NCBI RefSeq assembly: GCF_009647605.1
Contig: NZ_WJIF01000002.1
Location: 186,001 to 250,000 of the forward strand
Source: Agromyces agglutinans
GTDB lineage: Bacteria > Actinomycetota > Actinomycetes > Actinomycetales > Microbacteriaceae
Direction: 5' to 3'
DNA length: 64,000 nt
The translations under genes were made by a program, and so were the position numbers. Below the pieces are notes generated by a model. It searched no databases. It was not told where the DNA came from and saw only the letters and a program-made list of their open reading frames with translations. Below, one piece after another: positions 25,153 to 36,118 of the stretch (position 1 is the first letter of the stretch; each line of letters starts with the position of its first letter).

Positions 25153-26333
25153 GCGCGGGCTCCCTTCGAGGTCGGCGAGGATGCCTCGGCCTCGGCCGAG
25201 GCCGCGGCATCCGCCGGCCGTGCGGCATCCGCCGGGCGTGCGGCATCCGTCGGTTCCGTATGCTCCGCCAGGTGCGGCGCGATCGCCGTGCGAGGGGCAT
25301 CCGTCTCGCGAACCACCGGCGTGAAGCCGATGCGGGGTCGGATGCCTCGCTTGCGCAGCGACTTCGCGTTCACGCCGGTCGAGCGCAGGCGCGGGTTCAC
25401 GAACTCGTCGATGCCGAAGTTGATGAGGGTGAGCGCCATGCCGAGCAGGGCGATGCACAGGCCCGCGGGCACGAACCACCACCAGGCGCCGCGCTGCAGG
25501 GCGAGCTGCGCCTGGGCCTGGTAGAGCACGGTGCCCCAGTTCCATTCGCCCGTGTTGCCGATGCCGATGAACGACAGCGTGATGAGCGACAGCACGGCGA
25601 ACGCGACCGTGCCGACGAATCCCGATGCGATGATCGCGGTGAGGTTCGGCAGGATCTCGACCGTGATGATGCGCCAGGTGCTCTCGCCGTTGGCGCGCGC
25701 CGCCTCGACGAAGTCCCGCTTGCGCAACGACAGCGTCTGGGCCCGCAGGACGCGCGCGCCCCAGGCCCAGCCGGTGATCGCGATCACGACCGCGACCGTC
25801 ACGCCGCCGACCGAGGGCAGCTGCCCGGCGATGATGATGATGAGCGGGAGCTGGGGGATCACGAGGAACACGTTCGCGAGCACCGAGAGGGTCTCGTCGC
25901 CGAGGCCGCCGATGTAGCCCGCCGTCACGCCGATGATCACGCCGATCGCGGTCGCCAGGATGCCGGCGACGAAGCCGACGATGATGACGCCGCGCGTGCC
26001 GACGACGATCTGCGAGAACACGTCCTGGCCGAGGTGGGTGGTGCCGAAGAGGTGTTGCCACGACGGCGGCTGCAGCACGTCCGAGGAGCGGGCGCTCGGG
26101 TCGTACGGCGCGATCCACGGGCCGATGATCGCGATGAGGAGGAAGAAGGCGAGGATCACGAGGCCGGCGACGGCCTTCGAGTTGCGCATGAAGAGGAACT
26201 TCGGGGGCTTGCCGCCGGCGCGCCGGCGCCCGAACCCGCCGCGCCCGCGTGCCGCGACCACTCCCGTCATCGGCGCCTGCGACGGCTTCGCGAGCTCTTC
26301 GCTCTCCTCGACGATGCTGGTGTCGATCGTCAT
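25149..26333 (-). CDS. Opp-type ABC transporter permease (OppC-like)
   Basis: The 394-residue permease has an N-terminal cytoplasmic tail, five to six membrane segments (for example AVAGLVILAFFLLIAIIGPW) and the EAA-type coupling loop EAARANGESTWRIITVEILP near residue 215. It carries HLFGTTHLGQDVFSQIVVGT, characteristic of OppC/DppC. The C-terminus has an odd tail of about 60 residues with DAARPADAARPADAA repeats, encoded by GGCATCC-rich DNA, which is absent from ordinary OppC proteins. It overlaps the ATPase gene by 4 nt. Confidence 0.93.
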
Positions 26334-26335
26334 GG

Positions 26336-27312
26336 TCAGCCCTCCTGCCGGGTGCGGGGATCGAGGATGCCGTACGCGATGTCGGCGACGATGTTCGCAA
26401 TCAGCACCGCGACCGTGATGACGAGGAAGATGCCCTGCATCAGCGGGTAGTCCTTCGCGGCGACGGCGGTGAACAACAGGTACCCGATGCCCTGGTACGA
26501 GAACACGATCTCCATGACGAGCGTTCCGCCGACGATGAAGCCGAGCGAGAGGGCGAAGCTCGACACCTGCGGCAGGATCGCGTTGCGTGCGGCGTAGCCG
26601 AACATCACCGCGCGCTCCGAGAGACCCTTGGCCTGCGCGACCGTCACGTAGTCCTCGCTCGAGACCGTGACCATCATGTTGCGCATGCCGAGGATCCAGC
26701 CCGAGATCGATGAGATGACGATCGTCAGGGCGGGCAGCGTGCCGTAGTAGATCACGGAGCCCACGAACTCCCATGACCACATCGGGATGAGCGAGCGGTC
26801 GTAGCTTCCGCTGGCCGGGAACCATCCGAGGGTGACCGAGAAGATCGTGATCGCGATGAGCGCGAGCCAGAAGTAGGGCACGGCCGAGAAGAACGTCGAG
26901 ATCGGCAGCAGCGAGTCGGCCCACGTGCCGCGGCGCCAGCCGATGCCGGTGCCGAGCAGCGTGCCGATCGTGAAGCTCAGGATGGTGGCGATGCCGACGA
27001 GACCGATGGTCCACGGCAGTGCCTGGGCGATGACGTCGGAGACCGGCGTCGGGAAGTACGTGAACGAGATGCCGAGGTCGCCGCGGAACAGCAGGGCCCA
27101 GTAGTCGAGGTACTGCTGCCAGAGCGTCGTGTCCTGATCGAGGCCGAAGAGGATGCGCAGCGACGCCTCGGCCTCGCTCGGGATCCGGCCCTGGTTCCGC
27201 GCGATGAGGGCGCGCACCGGGTCGCCCGGCATGATGCGCGGGATGAAGAAGTTGATGGTGACCGCGGCCCAGAAGGTGATCACGTAGAACAGGCCGCGGC
27301 GGAGGAAGAACC

Positions 27313-27316
<4 letters not shown>
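26336..27316 (-). CDS. Opp-type ABC transporter permease (OppB-like)
   Basis: The 326-residue permease starts [21 protein letters not shown], a standard OppB first segment with the conserved PRIMPGDPV loop after it (about residues 26-34). [20 protein letters not shown] and the coupling loop [21 protein letters not shown] (about 230-250) are also typical. GGAGGT precedes the ATG, so it has its own site although it overlaps the preceding ATPase gene by 4 nt. It forms the membrane channel with the OppC-like protein. Confidence 0.93.
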
Positions 27317-28407
<1,091 letters not shown>

Positions 28408-28534
28408 CGTCCGCCTCGTCGCTCGGATGATCGGGTGGGGAACAGGTGGTGCGTCCCGGCAGTGCGCCGGGGTGATGCGGGGTGATGCGGCGGGCGCCAG
28501 GGGGGAGCGCCCGCCGCATCGGGGTGGGGAGAGG

Positions 28535-30193
28535 TTACTCGGTCGGAACGAGCTTGGAGAGGATGAGCGCCGCCTGCGGGCCGGTGGGCTGCGGGTTGGC
28601 GTACGGGTCCTCGGCCGTCGGGAAGCCCGTGTAGTTCACGGTCGAGTACTGGGCGACGGCGGGCCGCGACCAGATCACGATGCCCGGGACATCCTCGACG
28701 TAGCGCTGCTGCACGAGGTCGAGGGCGGCCTGGCGCTCCTCATCGGTGGTCGCGGCCTTGTAGGTCGCGAGCGCCTGGGTCACCTCGTCGTTCTGGTAGC
28801 GGCCGAAGTTCCAGTTCGCGGTCTCGCCGAGCGGCACGTACGACGCGCCGTCCATGATGTTCGAGTACATGTTCCACGGGGTGGACCCGCCGTCGGTCCA
28901 GTGCAGGCTCGCCTGGAAGTTGCCGAACGGGATGGTGTCGTTGAACCACGTGTCCTGCACGATCGCGTCGACCGTCGCCTCGGCGCCGAGCTCGGCGGCA
29001 CCCTCGGAGATGATCGCGAGCGCGTCGAGGTAGTCGGTCCAGCCGCTCGGGTTGGTGAGCTTGAACGACACCTTCTCGCCGTCGGGGTCGACGAGCGCCT
29101 CGCCGTCCCAGGTGTAGCCGGCATCCGTCAGCACCTGCTTGGCACCGTCGATGTCGACCTCGCGCTCCTGGCCCTGGTAGGCGTCGGAGATGAAGGCGTC
29201 GCCCGAGGGCTGCGGCAGGCCGGTGACACTGGTGATCTCGGGCCACACGCCGTAGCCCGCGGTCTCGGTGATGTCGGCGTAGTCGATGGCCATGTTCAGG
29301 GCCTGGCGGAACGCCGGGTCGTCGAACGGCTTCGTCTCGTTGTTCAGGTACAGCACGTCGACGCCGAAGCCGCCGCCGGCGACCTGGTGGTAGTGCTCGG
29401 GGTTCTTGGCGATGAACGTCTCCTCGTAGTCGGGGATGAACGTCCAGCCCCACTGCGCCTCGCCGGTCGTGAGGGCCGTGGTGAGCCCCGCATTGTCGTT
29501 GAACGCGTCGTAGCGCAGCTGCGCGACCTTCGGCTTCTCGCCCCAGTAGTTCTCGTTCGGCACGAGCGTCACGGCCTGCGGCGTGAAGGTCTTGAGCGTG
29601 AACGGGCCGGTGCCGATCATGTCACCGCCGGCGAAGTCCACCGGGTTCTCGCTCGCCCAGATGTGCTCGGGCACGATGAGCAGCTTGTACAGTTTCACCT
29701 CGTTGACGAACTGGCCGGTCGTGAAGTTCACGACGACCTTGCCGTCTTCGACGGAGATGTCCCCGTACTGGTCGGGGAAGTCGATGTTCAGCTCGGGGTT
29801 GTCCTTGCGGAGCTGGATCGAGAACGCGATGTCGTCGGCCGTGAAGTCCTCGCCGTCCGACCACTTCACGCCCTCGCGCGGGGTGATGATCGCCTGGGTG
29901 TACTCGGGGTTCCACTCGACCGATTCGGCCAGCCACGGCGTCGGCGCCTCGGTCGGGTCGATCTCGTTGACCTGCATGAGCGACTCGTACACGGCGAACG
30001 CGTAGCCGAGCGAGAGCGAGGCCGAGCCGGTGGCGAGCGGGTTGTGGTTCTCCTGCTGCGGTCCGTTCGGCATGCCGACCGTCAGGACTTTGGTGCCGGT
30101 GTCGCCGCCGCCGCCGCTGTCGCCGCTGCAGCCCGTGAACACCAGGCCGGCCGCGACCAGGACGGCCCCGGTGGCCAGGATGCGCTTTCGCAT
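28535..30193 (-). CDS. ABC transporter solute-binding lipoprotein, family 5
   Basis: The 552-residue protein has a lipoprotein signal peptide (lipobox FTGC, Cys at residue 22) followed by Gly/Ser linker residues and an extracytoplasmic binding domain of the oligopeptide/nickel type (family 5). [21 protein letters not shown] and the two-lobed layout with [12 protein letters not shown] are family signatures. Many family-5 proteins bind cellobiose or other beta-glucosides rather than peptides; the GH3 gene 52 nt upstream supports that here. AGGAGG lies eight bases before the ATG. Confidence 0.93.
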   Translation of the reverse strand: MRKRILATGAVLVAAGLVFTGCSGDSGGGGDTGTKVLTVGMPNGPQQENHNPLATGSASLSLGYAFAVYESLMQVNEIDPTEAPTPWLAESVEWNPEYTQAIITPREGVKWSDGEDFTADDIAFSIQLRKDNPELNIDFPDQYGDISVEDGKVVVNFTTGQFVNEVKLYKLLIVPEHIWASENPVDFAGGDMIGTGPFTLKTFTPQAVTLVPNENYWGEKPKVAQLRYDAFNDNAGLTTALTTGEAQWGWTFIPDYEETFIAKNPEHYHQVAGGGFGVDVLYLNNETKPFDDPAFRQALNMAIDYADITETAGYGVWPEITSVTGLPQPSGDAFISDAYQGQEREVDIDGAKQVLTDAGYTWDGEALVDPDGEKVSFKLTNPSGWTDYLDALAIISEGAAELGAEATVDAIVQDTWFNDTIPFGNFQASLHWTDGGSTPWNMYSNIMDGASYVPLGETANWNFGRYQNDEVTQALATYKAATTDEERQAALDLVQQRYVEDVPGIVIWSRPAVAQYSTVNYTGFPTAEDPYANPQPTGPQAALILSKLVPTE

Positions 30194-30245
30194 GTCAATG
30201 CCTCCTTGCATTCGTTCCATTGTGAGGTGAGCAGGACGCTCGGTA

Positions 30246-32846
30246 TTACAGGGGTGCTCCGTCGCCGATCCGCACCGGGGCTGCGAGACGCAGGTCCCGG
30301 CTGGAGCGGCTGATCCGCAGCAGGTACTCTCCCGGCGGCAGGTGCCACGAGGAGCGGTCGACGTCCCACACCTCGAACGCGCGGCGCGCGATCTCGATGC
30401 GGACGGAGGTCTCGTCGCCGGGGGCGACGTCGACGACGGCGAAGCCCGCGAGCCAGCGGAACGGCCGGTCGGGCGCGACGTCGGTGGATGCCTCGGCCGA
30501 GGCATCCGGCCCGCCGTCACCGGGCGCGACGGGCGCCGACGGCGCCTCGAGGTACGCCTGCACGACCTCGCGACCGGCGCGCTCGCCGACGTTCGCGATG
30601 GTGACGTCGGCGACGACGAGCGCGGATGCCCCGTCGCCCGGCTCGACGGTCACCGAGCGGTACTCCCACGCGGCGTAGCCGAGGCCGAAGCCGAACTCGC
30701 GCGCGGGCGTGCGGCCGAGGAGATCCCAGCCGCGGTGGCCGACGTGCACGCCCTCGTCGTAGTCGACGTAGCCGCCGACCGGGATGCCGTCGGGCACGGG
30801 CACATCGGCCTCGGCGGCGGGCAGGGTCCAGGGCAACCGGCCGCTCGGCTCGATCTCTCCGGTCAGCACGGCCGCGAGCGACGCGCCCGCCTCCTGGCCG
30901 GGCAGCCACCACCAGAGCACGGCGGGCACCTCGTCGAGCCAGGGCAGGAGCACGGGGGCGCCGGCGTTGACGACGACGACCGTGGCGGGGTTCGCGGCCG
31001 CGACGCGGCGCACGAGCTCGTCCTGCCGTCCGGGCAGCGCGAGGTTCGGGCGGTCCCAGCCCTCGGACTCGGTCTCGGGGTTGGTGCCGACGATCACGAC
31101 CGCGAGGTCGGCGGCGGCCGCGGCCGCGACGGCGGCCTCGATCTCCTCGTCGACCGTGAGGCCCGGGGTGCGGTGACGGAAGTGCAGGCGCACGAACCGC
31201 CCGTACGACTCGCCGTCGACGACCTGCAGGTCGGCTTCGACGCGCACGAGGCGCGGCTCGGCGATCTCGACCTCGGTCTCGACGTGCGGCGGGTTGGCGT
31301 AGCTCGAGTCGAGGATGACCTCGGCGCCGACGACGCGCTCGGAACGGGATCGCTCGACGCCGTCGACCGAGATCCGATGCGCACCCACGGGACCCAGGTC
31401 GATCACGTGGCGGCCGGATGCCTCGAGCGCGAGGTCGGTCGTGAGTCGGACGCTCGCCGTGCCGGGGAGCGTGACCGGGAACCAGAGGCTCTCGGCGTCG
31501 GGAAGCGTGCGGGTCGCGACGACGGCACCCGACGCATCGAGCTCGTCGATGCGGATGCCGGCTTCGCCCGACGGGGTGCGCAGGAACTCGGTCGGGACGA
31601 GCGGCGCCTTCACGGTCGTCGCGCCGCCGCGGTGCCGGGCGACCTCGGCATCGGGGTAGGCGGCGCGGAGCGCCTCCAGCGGGTCGGACACGTGCGGCGG
31701 CGTGACGAACGCGCTGCCGCCGCCCTGCGTGAACGGCTGCTCGGCGTTGTGGCCGATCAGCGCGATGCGGCGCGGTCCGCGCCCGGCCGCCGGCTCGACC
31801 GGCAGCAGCCCGCCGGCGTTGCGCAGCACGACCGTGGAGCGAGCAGCGGCCTCGCGCAGGAGCGCCACGGTCTCGCCGCTGGCCGGGTCTTCGGCCGCGC
31901 CGTGCGCGTCGTACGGCCCGACGGTGCCGGGGATGCCGCTCAGGGCGCCGACCCGCTCGGCCAGGAGCAGGATCCGCTCGACCTTCTCGTCGATCACGGC
32001 CTCGGCGACCTCGCCCGACCGCACGGCGGCCAGCAGCGCGTCGCCCCACGGGCCGCCGGGGCCGGGCATGATCAGGTCGAGGCCGCCGTTCGCGGATTCG
32101 GCGGTGTGCTTGGTCGCGAGCCAGTCGCTCACCACGACGCCGTCGAAGCCCCACTCGCCCTTGAGGATGCCGTTCAGCAGCGGCCCGTGCGCGGTCGCCG
32201 TCTGCTCGACGCCGTCGCGGGCGAGCCCGTTGTAGGCGGCCATGACGGTCCAGACGCCGGCCTCGACGACCGCCTCGAACGGCGCGAGGTAGACCTCGCG
32301 CAGCGTGCGCTCGTCGATGCGGGCGAGGTATTCGGTGCGCGCCGTCTCGGTCTCGTTGCCGATGAAGTGCTTGACCGAGGTGCCGATGCCGGCGCCCTGG
32401 ATGGCCGAGACGAACGCGACCGCGAGTCGGGCGGTCAGCAGGGGATCCTCGGAGAGGCACTCGAAGTGCCGGCCGCCGACGGGGCTGCGCTGCAGGTTCA
32501 CGACGGGCGCGAGCACGACGTCGATGCCCTTGCGGCGCGCCTCGGCCGCCATGAGCGCGCCGAGCTCGGCCTGGAGCCGTTCGTCCCACGTGGCGGCGGT
32601 CGCACTCGGCGAGGGCAGCTGCGCGGAGGGCAGGCCGTCTTCGCCGGTGCCGCGGACCCCGATGGGCCCGTCGGAGACGGTGATGGTGCGAAGCCCGATG
32701 GTCGGGAGTTCGGTGAGGGTCCAGGTCGCGGCGCCGGTCAGCAGGCGGACCTTCTCCTCGAGCCCGAGCGTCGCTGCGAGGTCGGCGGGGCCCAGGGCCT
32801 CGCCGTTCGCGAACGTGTCGCTGGGGGCGGTCGTCGTCGAGCTCAC
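30246..32846 (-). CDS. Glycoside hydrolase family 3, beta-glucosidase-like
   Basis: The 866-residue enzyme has the GH3 N-terminal domain (SDGPIGVR at 58-65, KHFIGNETE at 159-167) and the nucleophile Asp241 in VVSDWLATKHT. The (alpha/beta)6 sandwich domain follows, with an inserted PA14-like beta module around residues 400-540, and then the C-terminal domain with GQEAGASLAAVL and a fibronectin type III-like end. No signal peptide is seen, so it should act in the cytoplasm on imported oligosaccharides. It heads the operon with the solute-binding protein and Opp-type transporter. A TetR operator-like palindrome stands before it. Confidence 0.93.
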   Translation of the reverse strand: MSSTTTAPSDTFANGEALGPADLAATLGLEEKVRLLTGAATWTLTELPTIGLRTITVSDGPIGVRGTGEDGLPSAQLPSPSATAATWDERLQAELGALMAAEARRKGIDVVLAPVVNLQRSPVGGRHFECLSEDPLLTARLAVAFVSAIQGAGIGTSVKHFIGNETETARTEYLARIDERTLREVYLAPFEAVVEAGVWTVMAAYNGLARDGVEQTATAHGPLLNGILKGEWGFDGVVVSDWLATKHTAESANGGLDLIMPGPGGPWGDALLAAVRSGEVAEAVIDEKVERILLLAERVGALSGIPGTVGPYDAHGAAEDPASGETVALLREAAARSTVVLRNAGGLLPVEPAAGRGPRRIALIGHNAEQPFTQGGGSAFVTPPHVSDPLEALRAAYPDAEVARHRGGATTVKAPLVPTEFLRTPSGEAGIRIDELDASGAVVATRTLPDAESLWFPVTLPGTASVRLTTDLALEASGRHVIDLGPVGAHRISVDGVERSRSERVVGAEVILDSSYANPPHVETEVEIAEPRLVRVEADLQVVDGESYGRFVRLHFRHRTPGLTVDEEIEAAVAAAAAADLAVVIVGTNPETESEGWDRPNLALPGRQDELVRRVAAANPATVVVVNAGAPVLLPWLDEVPAVLWWWLPGQEAGASLAAVLTGEIEPSGRLPWTLPAAEADVPVPDGIPVGGYVDYDEGVHVGHRGWDLLGRTPAREFGFGLGYAAWEYRSVTVEPGDGASALVVADVTIANVGERAGREVVQAYLEAPSAPVAPGDGGPDASAEASTDVAPDRPFRWLAGFAVVDVAPGDETSVRIEIARRAFEVWDVDRSSWHLPPGEYLLRISRSSRDLRLAAPVRIGDGAPL
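30486..30507. repeat. 22-bp perfect palindrome made of the GGATGCC heptamer
   Basis: GGATGCC, TCGGCCGA and GGCATCC join into a perfect palindrome inside the GH3 gene, encoding a short Ala/Ser/Glu run. It is one of several sites in this window where the heptamer occurs as an inverted pair. Confidence 0.9.
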
Positions 32847-32894
32847 GGCACTCCATCTCGTCTCGGCGTTGAGGTGACGCGATCATCGTGACAC

Positions 32895-32916
32895 ACTTAC
32901 TGACATGTAAGTAAGT
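32895..32916. promoter_or_regulatory. TetR operator-like palindrome in the GH3/TetR gap
   Basis: ACTTACTGACA and TGTAAGTAAGT pair over 22 bp with one mismatch (G against T). It lies 49 nt before the GH3 start and about 110 nt before the TetR start. The CTTAC-N10-GTAAG form is common among TetR operators. Confidence 0.8.
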
Positions 32917-33025
32917 CACGTCGGTAACGGTTCGATAACGCGGAACAGTTCGCGAGATCGGCCTCGGGCGTGGAATGCTGCACTCGACGTGCGCGAGCGA
33001 TCGCGGCATCCCGGAAGGAACCGAA

Positions 33026-33670
33026 TTGTCAGAGACGACGCAGGCCGACAGCCGCGGCAAGCCGGCCGCCGAGCGCGTCCAGCGCCCGCAGGCGCGCACG
33101 CTCGAGCGCCGCGAGGCGGTGCTGAAGGCCGCGCTCAAGGTCTTCGGCGCGCACGGCTACCACAAGGGCGCGCTCGTCGAGGTGGCCGAGGAGGCGGGCA
33201 TGACCCACGCCGGCGTCCTCCACCACTTCGGCAGCAAGGAAGGCCTGCTCATCGCGATGCTGAAGTACCGCGACGGCGAGGAGGCCGCCGGCGTGCCGGC
33301 CCGCGCGCAGACCGAGGGGCCGGCGTTCCTCCAGCACCTCGTCGACACCGTCCAGGAGAACACCACCCGCCGCGGCGTCGTGCAGGCGTACACCGTGCTC
33401 TCGGGCGAGTCCGTCGCCGACGGGCACCCCGCGCACGACTACTTCGGCGAACGCACGCACATCCTGCGCGCCAAGATCGCGGGCGTCTTCGGCGAGGTCA
33501 CCGGCTCGACCGACGAGCAGGCGCTCGCCGACGCGGCCTCGACCCTCATCGCCGTGATGGACGGCCTGCAGCTCCAATGGCTGCTCGAACCCGAGGCCGT
33601 CGAGATGCCGCGGCTCGTGGCATCCGTCATCGACGAACTCATCGACCGACTGAGCCCGCCGGTCGAGTAG
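33026..33670 (+). CDS. TetR-family regulator of the GH3/transporter locus
   Basis: The 214-residue protein has a TetR helix-turn-helix (GALVEVAEEAGMTHAGVLHH, then FGSKEGLL, residues 40-67). I prefer a TTG start at 33026 because GGAAGG stands nine bases before it; the frame stays open upstream with an ATG at 32975. The C-terminus ends SPPVE and its stop codon lies within a GGTCGAGTAG unit, the same word that starts the REP family. It is divergent from the GH3 operon and shares the palindrome at 32895-32916 with it, so it probably represses both. Confidence 0.88.
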   Translation: MSETTQADSRGKPAAERVQRPQARTLERREAVLKAALKVFGAHGYHKGALVEVAEEAGMTHAGVLHHFGSKEGLLIAMLKYRDGEEAAGVPARAQTEGPAFLQHLVDTVQENTTRRGVVQAYTVLSGESVADGHPAHDYFGERTHILRAKIAGVFGEVTGSTDEQALADAASTLIAVMDGLQLQWLLEPEAVEMPRLVASVIDELIDRLSPPVE

Positions 33671-33745
33671 CGCGGCCTCGTCGGTCGAATGGCGCGGCCC
33701 CGGCGGTCGAGTAGCGCGCGACGAAGGAGCACGCGTATCGAGACC
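33661..33745. repeat. REP-like elements after the TetR gene
   Basis: GGTCGAGTAGCGCGGCC (33661), GGTCGAATGGCGCGGCC (33683) and a longer copy at 33705-33745 that begins GGTCGAGTAGCGCGCGACG and ends CGTATCGAGACC form a small cluster. The last is a near match to the copies at 27331 and 54871-54939 and to a short fragment near 42708. The first supplies the stop codon of the TetR gene. Confidence 0.8.
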
Positions 33746-33753
33746 CCGCGACG

Positions 33754-34605
33754 TCAGCGCACGCGCGTGACGGAGAACTGCAGCTGCGGGTGCGCGAACG
33801 ACTCCTGCGCCGCGATGAGCGCGAGCTCGCGCTCGCCCGAGTCGAGCGTCGCCTGCAGCAGGTCGAACACGCTCGACGCGGTCGCGGCGAGCGCGTCGGC
33901 GCTCGACCCCGAGCGGAACCGGTGCGCCGTGAACAGCGCCGCGGTCACGTCGCCCGATCCGTTGGCCTTCAGCGGCAGGCGCGGGGTCTGCACGATCCAG
34001 GCGCCGTCGTCGTCGATCGCCATCATCTCGATCGTGCCCTCGGGCGCATCGGGTCGCTCGACGCTCGTCACGAGCACGACGCTCGGGCCCATCGCCCGCG
34101 CGAGGTCGGCCGACTCCAGCGTCTCGTCGATCGTGCGCGGCTCGGTGCCGGTCAGGTAGCCGAGCTCGAACTGGTTCGGGGTGATGAGGTCGGCGGCCGG
34201 AACCACGCGCTCGCGCAGCAGCGGCGGGATCGCCGGGTTGACGAAGCATCCGCTCTTCGCATTGCCCATGACCGGGTCGCACGTGTAGGTGGCCGCCGGG
34301 TTCGCGGCCTTCACGCGCGCGACCGCGTCGAGGATCACGTCGCCGATGTCCTCGCCGCCCTGGTAGCCCGAGAGCACGGCGTCGACCTGGCCGAGCACGC
34401 CGCGCTCCTCGATGCCGGTGATCACGTCGCGCACGTCGGACGCGGCGAGCAGCGGTCCGCGCCAGGCGCCGTAGCCCGTGTGGTTCGAGAAGTGCACGGT
34501 GAACACCGGCCACACCTCCACGCCGAGCCGCTGCAGCGGGAACACCGCGGCCGAGTTGCCGACATGGCCGTACGCGACCGAGGACTGGATGCTGAGGACC
34601 TTCAC
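33754..34605 (-). CDS. pdxY: Pyridoxal/pyridoxine kinase PdxY
   Basis: The 283-residue kinase starts MKVLSIQSSVAYGHVGNSAA, the standard N-terminus of PdxY, followed by TVHFSNHTGYGAWRG, LSGYQGGEDI, YTCDPVMGN, LITPNQFELGYLTG and the anion-hole KANGSGDVTAALF (about residues 215-227) with the catalytic Asp. It phosphorylates pyridoxal to PLP in the salvage pathway. It is alone, between a TetR gene on the other strand and the sulfur operon. REP-like elements lie just after its stop. Confidence 0.95.
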   Translation of the reverse strand: MKVLSIQSSVAYGHVGNSAAVFPLQRLGVEVWPVFTVHFSNHTGYGAWRGPLLAASDVRDVITGIEERGVLGQVDAVLSGYQGGEDIGDVILDAVARVKAANPAATYTCDPVMGNAKSGCFVNPAIPPLLRERVVPAADLITPNQFELGYLTGTEPRTIDETLESADLARAMGPSVVLVTSVERPDAPEGTIEMMAIDDDGAWIVQTPRLPLKANGSGDVTAALFTAHRFRSGSSADALAATASSVFDLLQATLDSGERELALIAAQESFAHPQLQFSVTRVR

Positions 34606-34646
34606 CCTCGGATCCTCCCACGCGCACCCCGGTGCGGCGAACGGCC

Positions 34647-34709
34647 CCGCGAACGGACGCCGGATGTCTCGGCGGAGGCACCGAACGCGCGTCTGGCGTC
34701 CGTTCGCGG
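34647..34709. terminator. 15-bp inverted repeat between fprA-like gene and pdxY
   Basis: CCGCGAACGGACGCC (34647-34661) is complementary to 34695-34709 across a 33-nt loop. It lies between the stop of the ferredoxin reductase gene and the start of pdxY on the same strand, so it could end the sulfur operon. No U-tract is seen. Confidence 0.5.
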
Positions 34710-34723
34710 CAGGGCCCGAAGGG

Positions 34724-36118
34724 TCAGCGCGAGCTGAGGGAGCCCGACCGCGAGCGCTCGACCTGCTCCTCGCGCGGCACGACCTTGACCCGCTCGCGCG
34801 GGAACTCGTCGGCCTCGCCGAGCGCGCGCTCGTGCGCGTCGAGGGCGAGCCACCCGTCCCACGTCGTGTACTCGACCTCGCGCGAGCCGAGCAGTTCGAG
34901 CACCGCGTCGCGGTCGGCGACGACCGGTGCGCTCAGGCGCCCGGCCGAGGCATCCGCGACGAGGTGCTCGATCGTCTCCATCGCGTCGGACTTGGTGTGG
35001 CCGATGAGGCCGACCGGTCCGCGCTTGATCCACCCCGTCGCGTACAGGCCCGGCACCTGCGTGCCGTCGGCGTCGACCACGCGGCCGCCGTCGTTCGGCA
35101 CGACGCCGCGGAGCTCGTCGAACGGCGCACCGATCACGGGCGAGCCGAAGTACCCGACGGCCCGGTACACGGCCTGCACGTCGTAGTCGCGGAACTCGCC
35201 GGTCGCGCGGATCGCCCCGGGCGCCCCGCCCTCGGCGGCGGGCACCGGCTCGGTGCGCTCGAAGCGGATGCCCTCGACGCGCGCGTCGCCGAGCACCTCG
35301 ACGGGCGAGTGGAAGAAGTGCAGGTGCAGGCGCCGAGGGGCGCCCGTGAGCTCACGCGAGCGCCAGGACTCCATGGTGCGCAGCATGATCTTCACCTGGT
35401 TGTTCGGCGCCTGCGAAGCGTCGACCGCGGCGAAGTCCTCGTCGGAGACGACGAGGTCGACGTTCGGCACCTCGCCGAGCTCGCGAAGCTCGATCGGGGT
35501 GAACTTCACCTCGGCGGGGCCGCGACGGCCGAACACGTGCACGTCGGTGACGGGCGACGCCTCGAGACCCGCCAGCACGTTGGCCGGGGCATCCGTCGAG
35601 CGCAGGTCGACCGGGTGCTTCGCGAGCACGCGCGCGACGTCGAGCGCCACGTTGCCGTTGCCGATGACCGCGATCTGCTCGGCCTCGAGCGGCCAGGTGC
35701 GCGGCACGTCGGGGTGGCCGTCGTACCAGGAGACGAAGTCGGCCGCGCCGTAGCTGCCGGGCAGGTCGATGCCCGGGATGTCGAGTGCCGCGTCGCGCAC
35801 GGCGCCGGTCGCGAGGATCACCGCGTCGTAGTGGTCGTGCAGCTCGTCGATCGAGACGTCGCGGCCGATCTCGACGTTCGCGATGAGGCGGATGACGCCC
35901 GCGTCGAGCATCTCGTGCAGCGAGTTGACGATGCCCTTGATGCGCGGATGATCGGGTGCGACGCCGTAGCGGATGAGCCCGTAGGGTGCCGGCAGCGACT
36001 CGAACAGGTCGATCGACACCTCGCCGCCCTGCTGGCGGACCGTGTTGTTCAGGATGTTTCCGGCGTAGATGCCGGCGGGGCCGGCTCCGATGATCGCGAC
36101 GCGGAGGTGCAGGGTCAC
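34724..36118 (-). CDS. fprA: Ferredoxin/adrenodoxin-NADP+ reductase (FprA type)
   Basis: The 464-residue flavoprotein has an FAD motif IIGAGPAGIYAG (residues 8-19), YGLIRYGVAPDHP (about 45), the NADP motif VIGNGNVALDVARVL (about 152) and the C-terminal GWIKRGPVGLIGHTKSDA, matching mycobacterial FprA in order and length. It moves electrons from NADPH to ferredoxin. Its GTG start overlaps the cobA stop (GTGA), making it the last gene of the sulfur operon. There it probably supplies ferredoxin electrons to sulfite reductase, an inference from position. Confidence 0.93.
   Translation of the reverse strand: MTLHLRVAIIGAGPAGIYAGNILNNTVRQQGGEVSIDLFESLPAPYGLIRYGVAPDHPRIKGIVNSLHEMLDAGVIRLIANVEIGRDVSIDELHDHYDAVILATGAVRDAALDIPGIDLPGSYGAADFVSWYDGHPDVPRTWPLEAEQIAVIGNGNVALDVARVLAKHPVDLRSTDAPANVLAGLEASPVTDVHVFGRRGPAEVKFTPIELRELGEVPNVDLVVSDEDFAAVDASQAPNNQVKIMLRTMESWRSRELTGAPRRLHLHFFHSPVEVLGDARVEGIRFERTEPVPAAEGGAPGAIRATGEFRDYDVQAVYRAVGYFGSPVIGAPFDELRGVVPNDGGRVVDADGTQVPGLYATGWIKRGPVGLIGHTKSDAMETIEHLVADASAGRLSAPVVADRDAVLELLGSREVEYTTWDGWLALDAHERALGEADEFPRERVKVVPREEQVERSRSGSLSSR

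Noticed and set aside
30342..32891. 849-codon open frame opposite the GH3 gene
   Set aside because: Low-complexity Arg/Gly/Asp composition and no family motif; the GH3 reading on the other strand has a full set of catalytic motifs.
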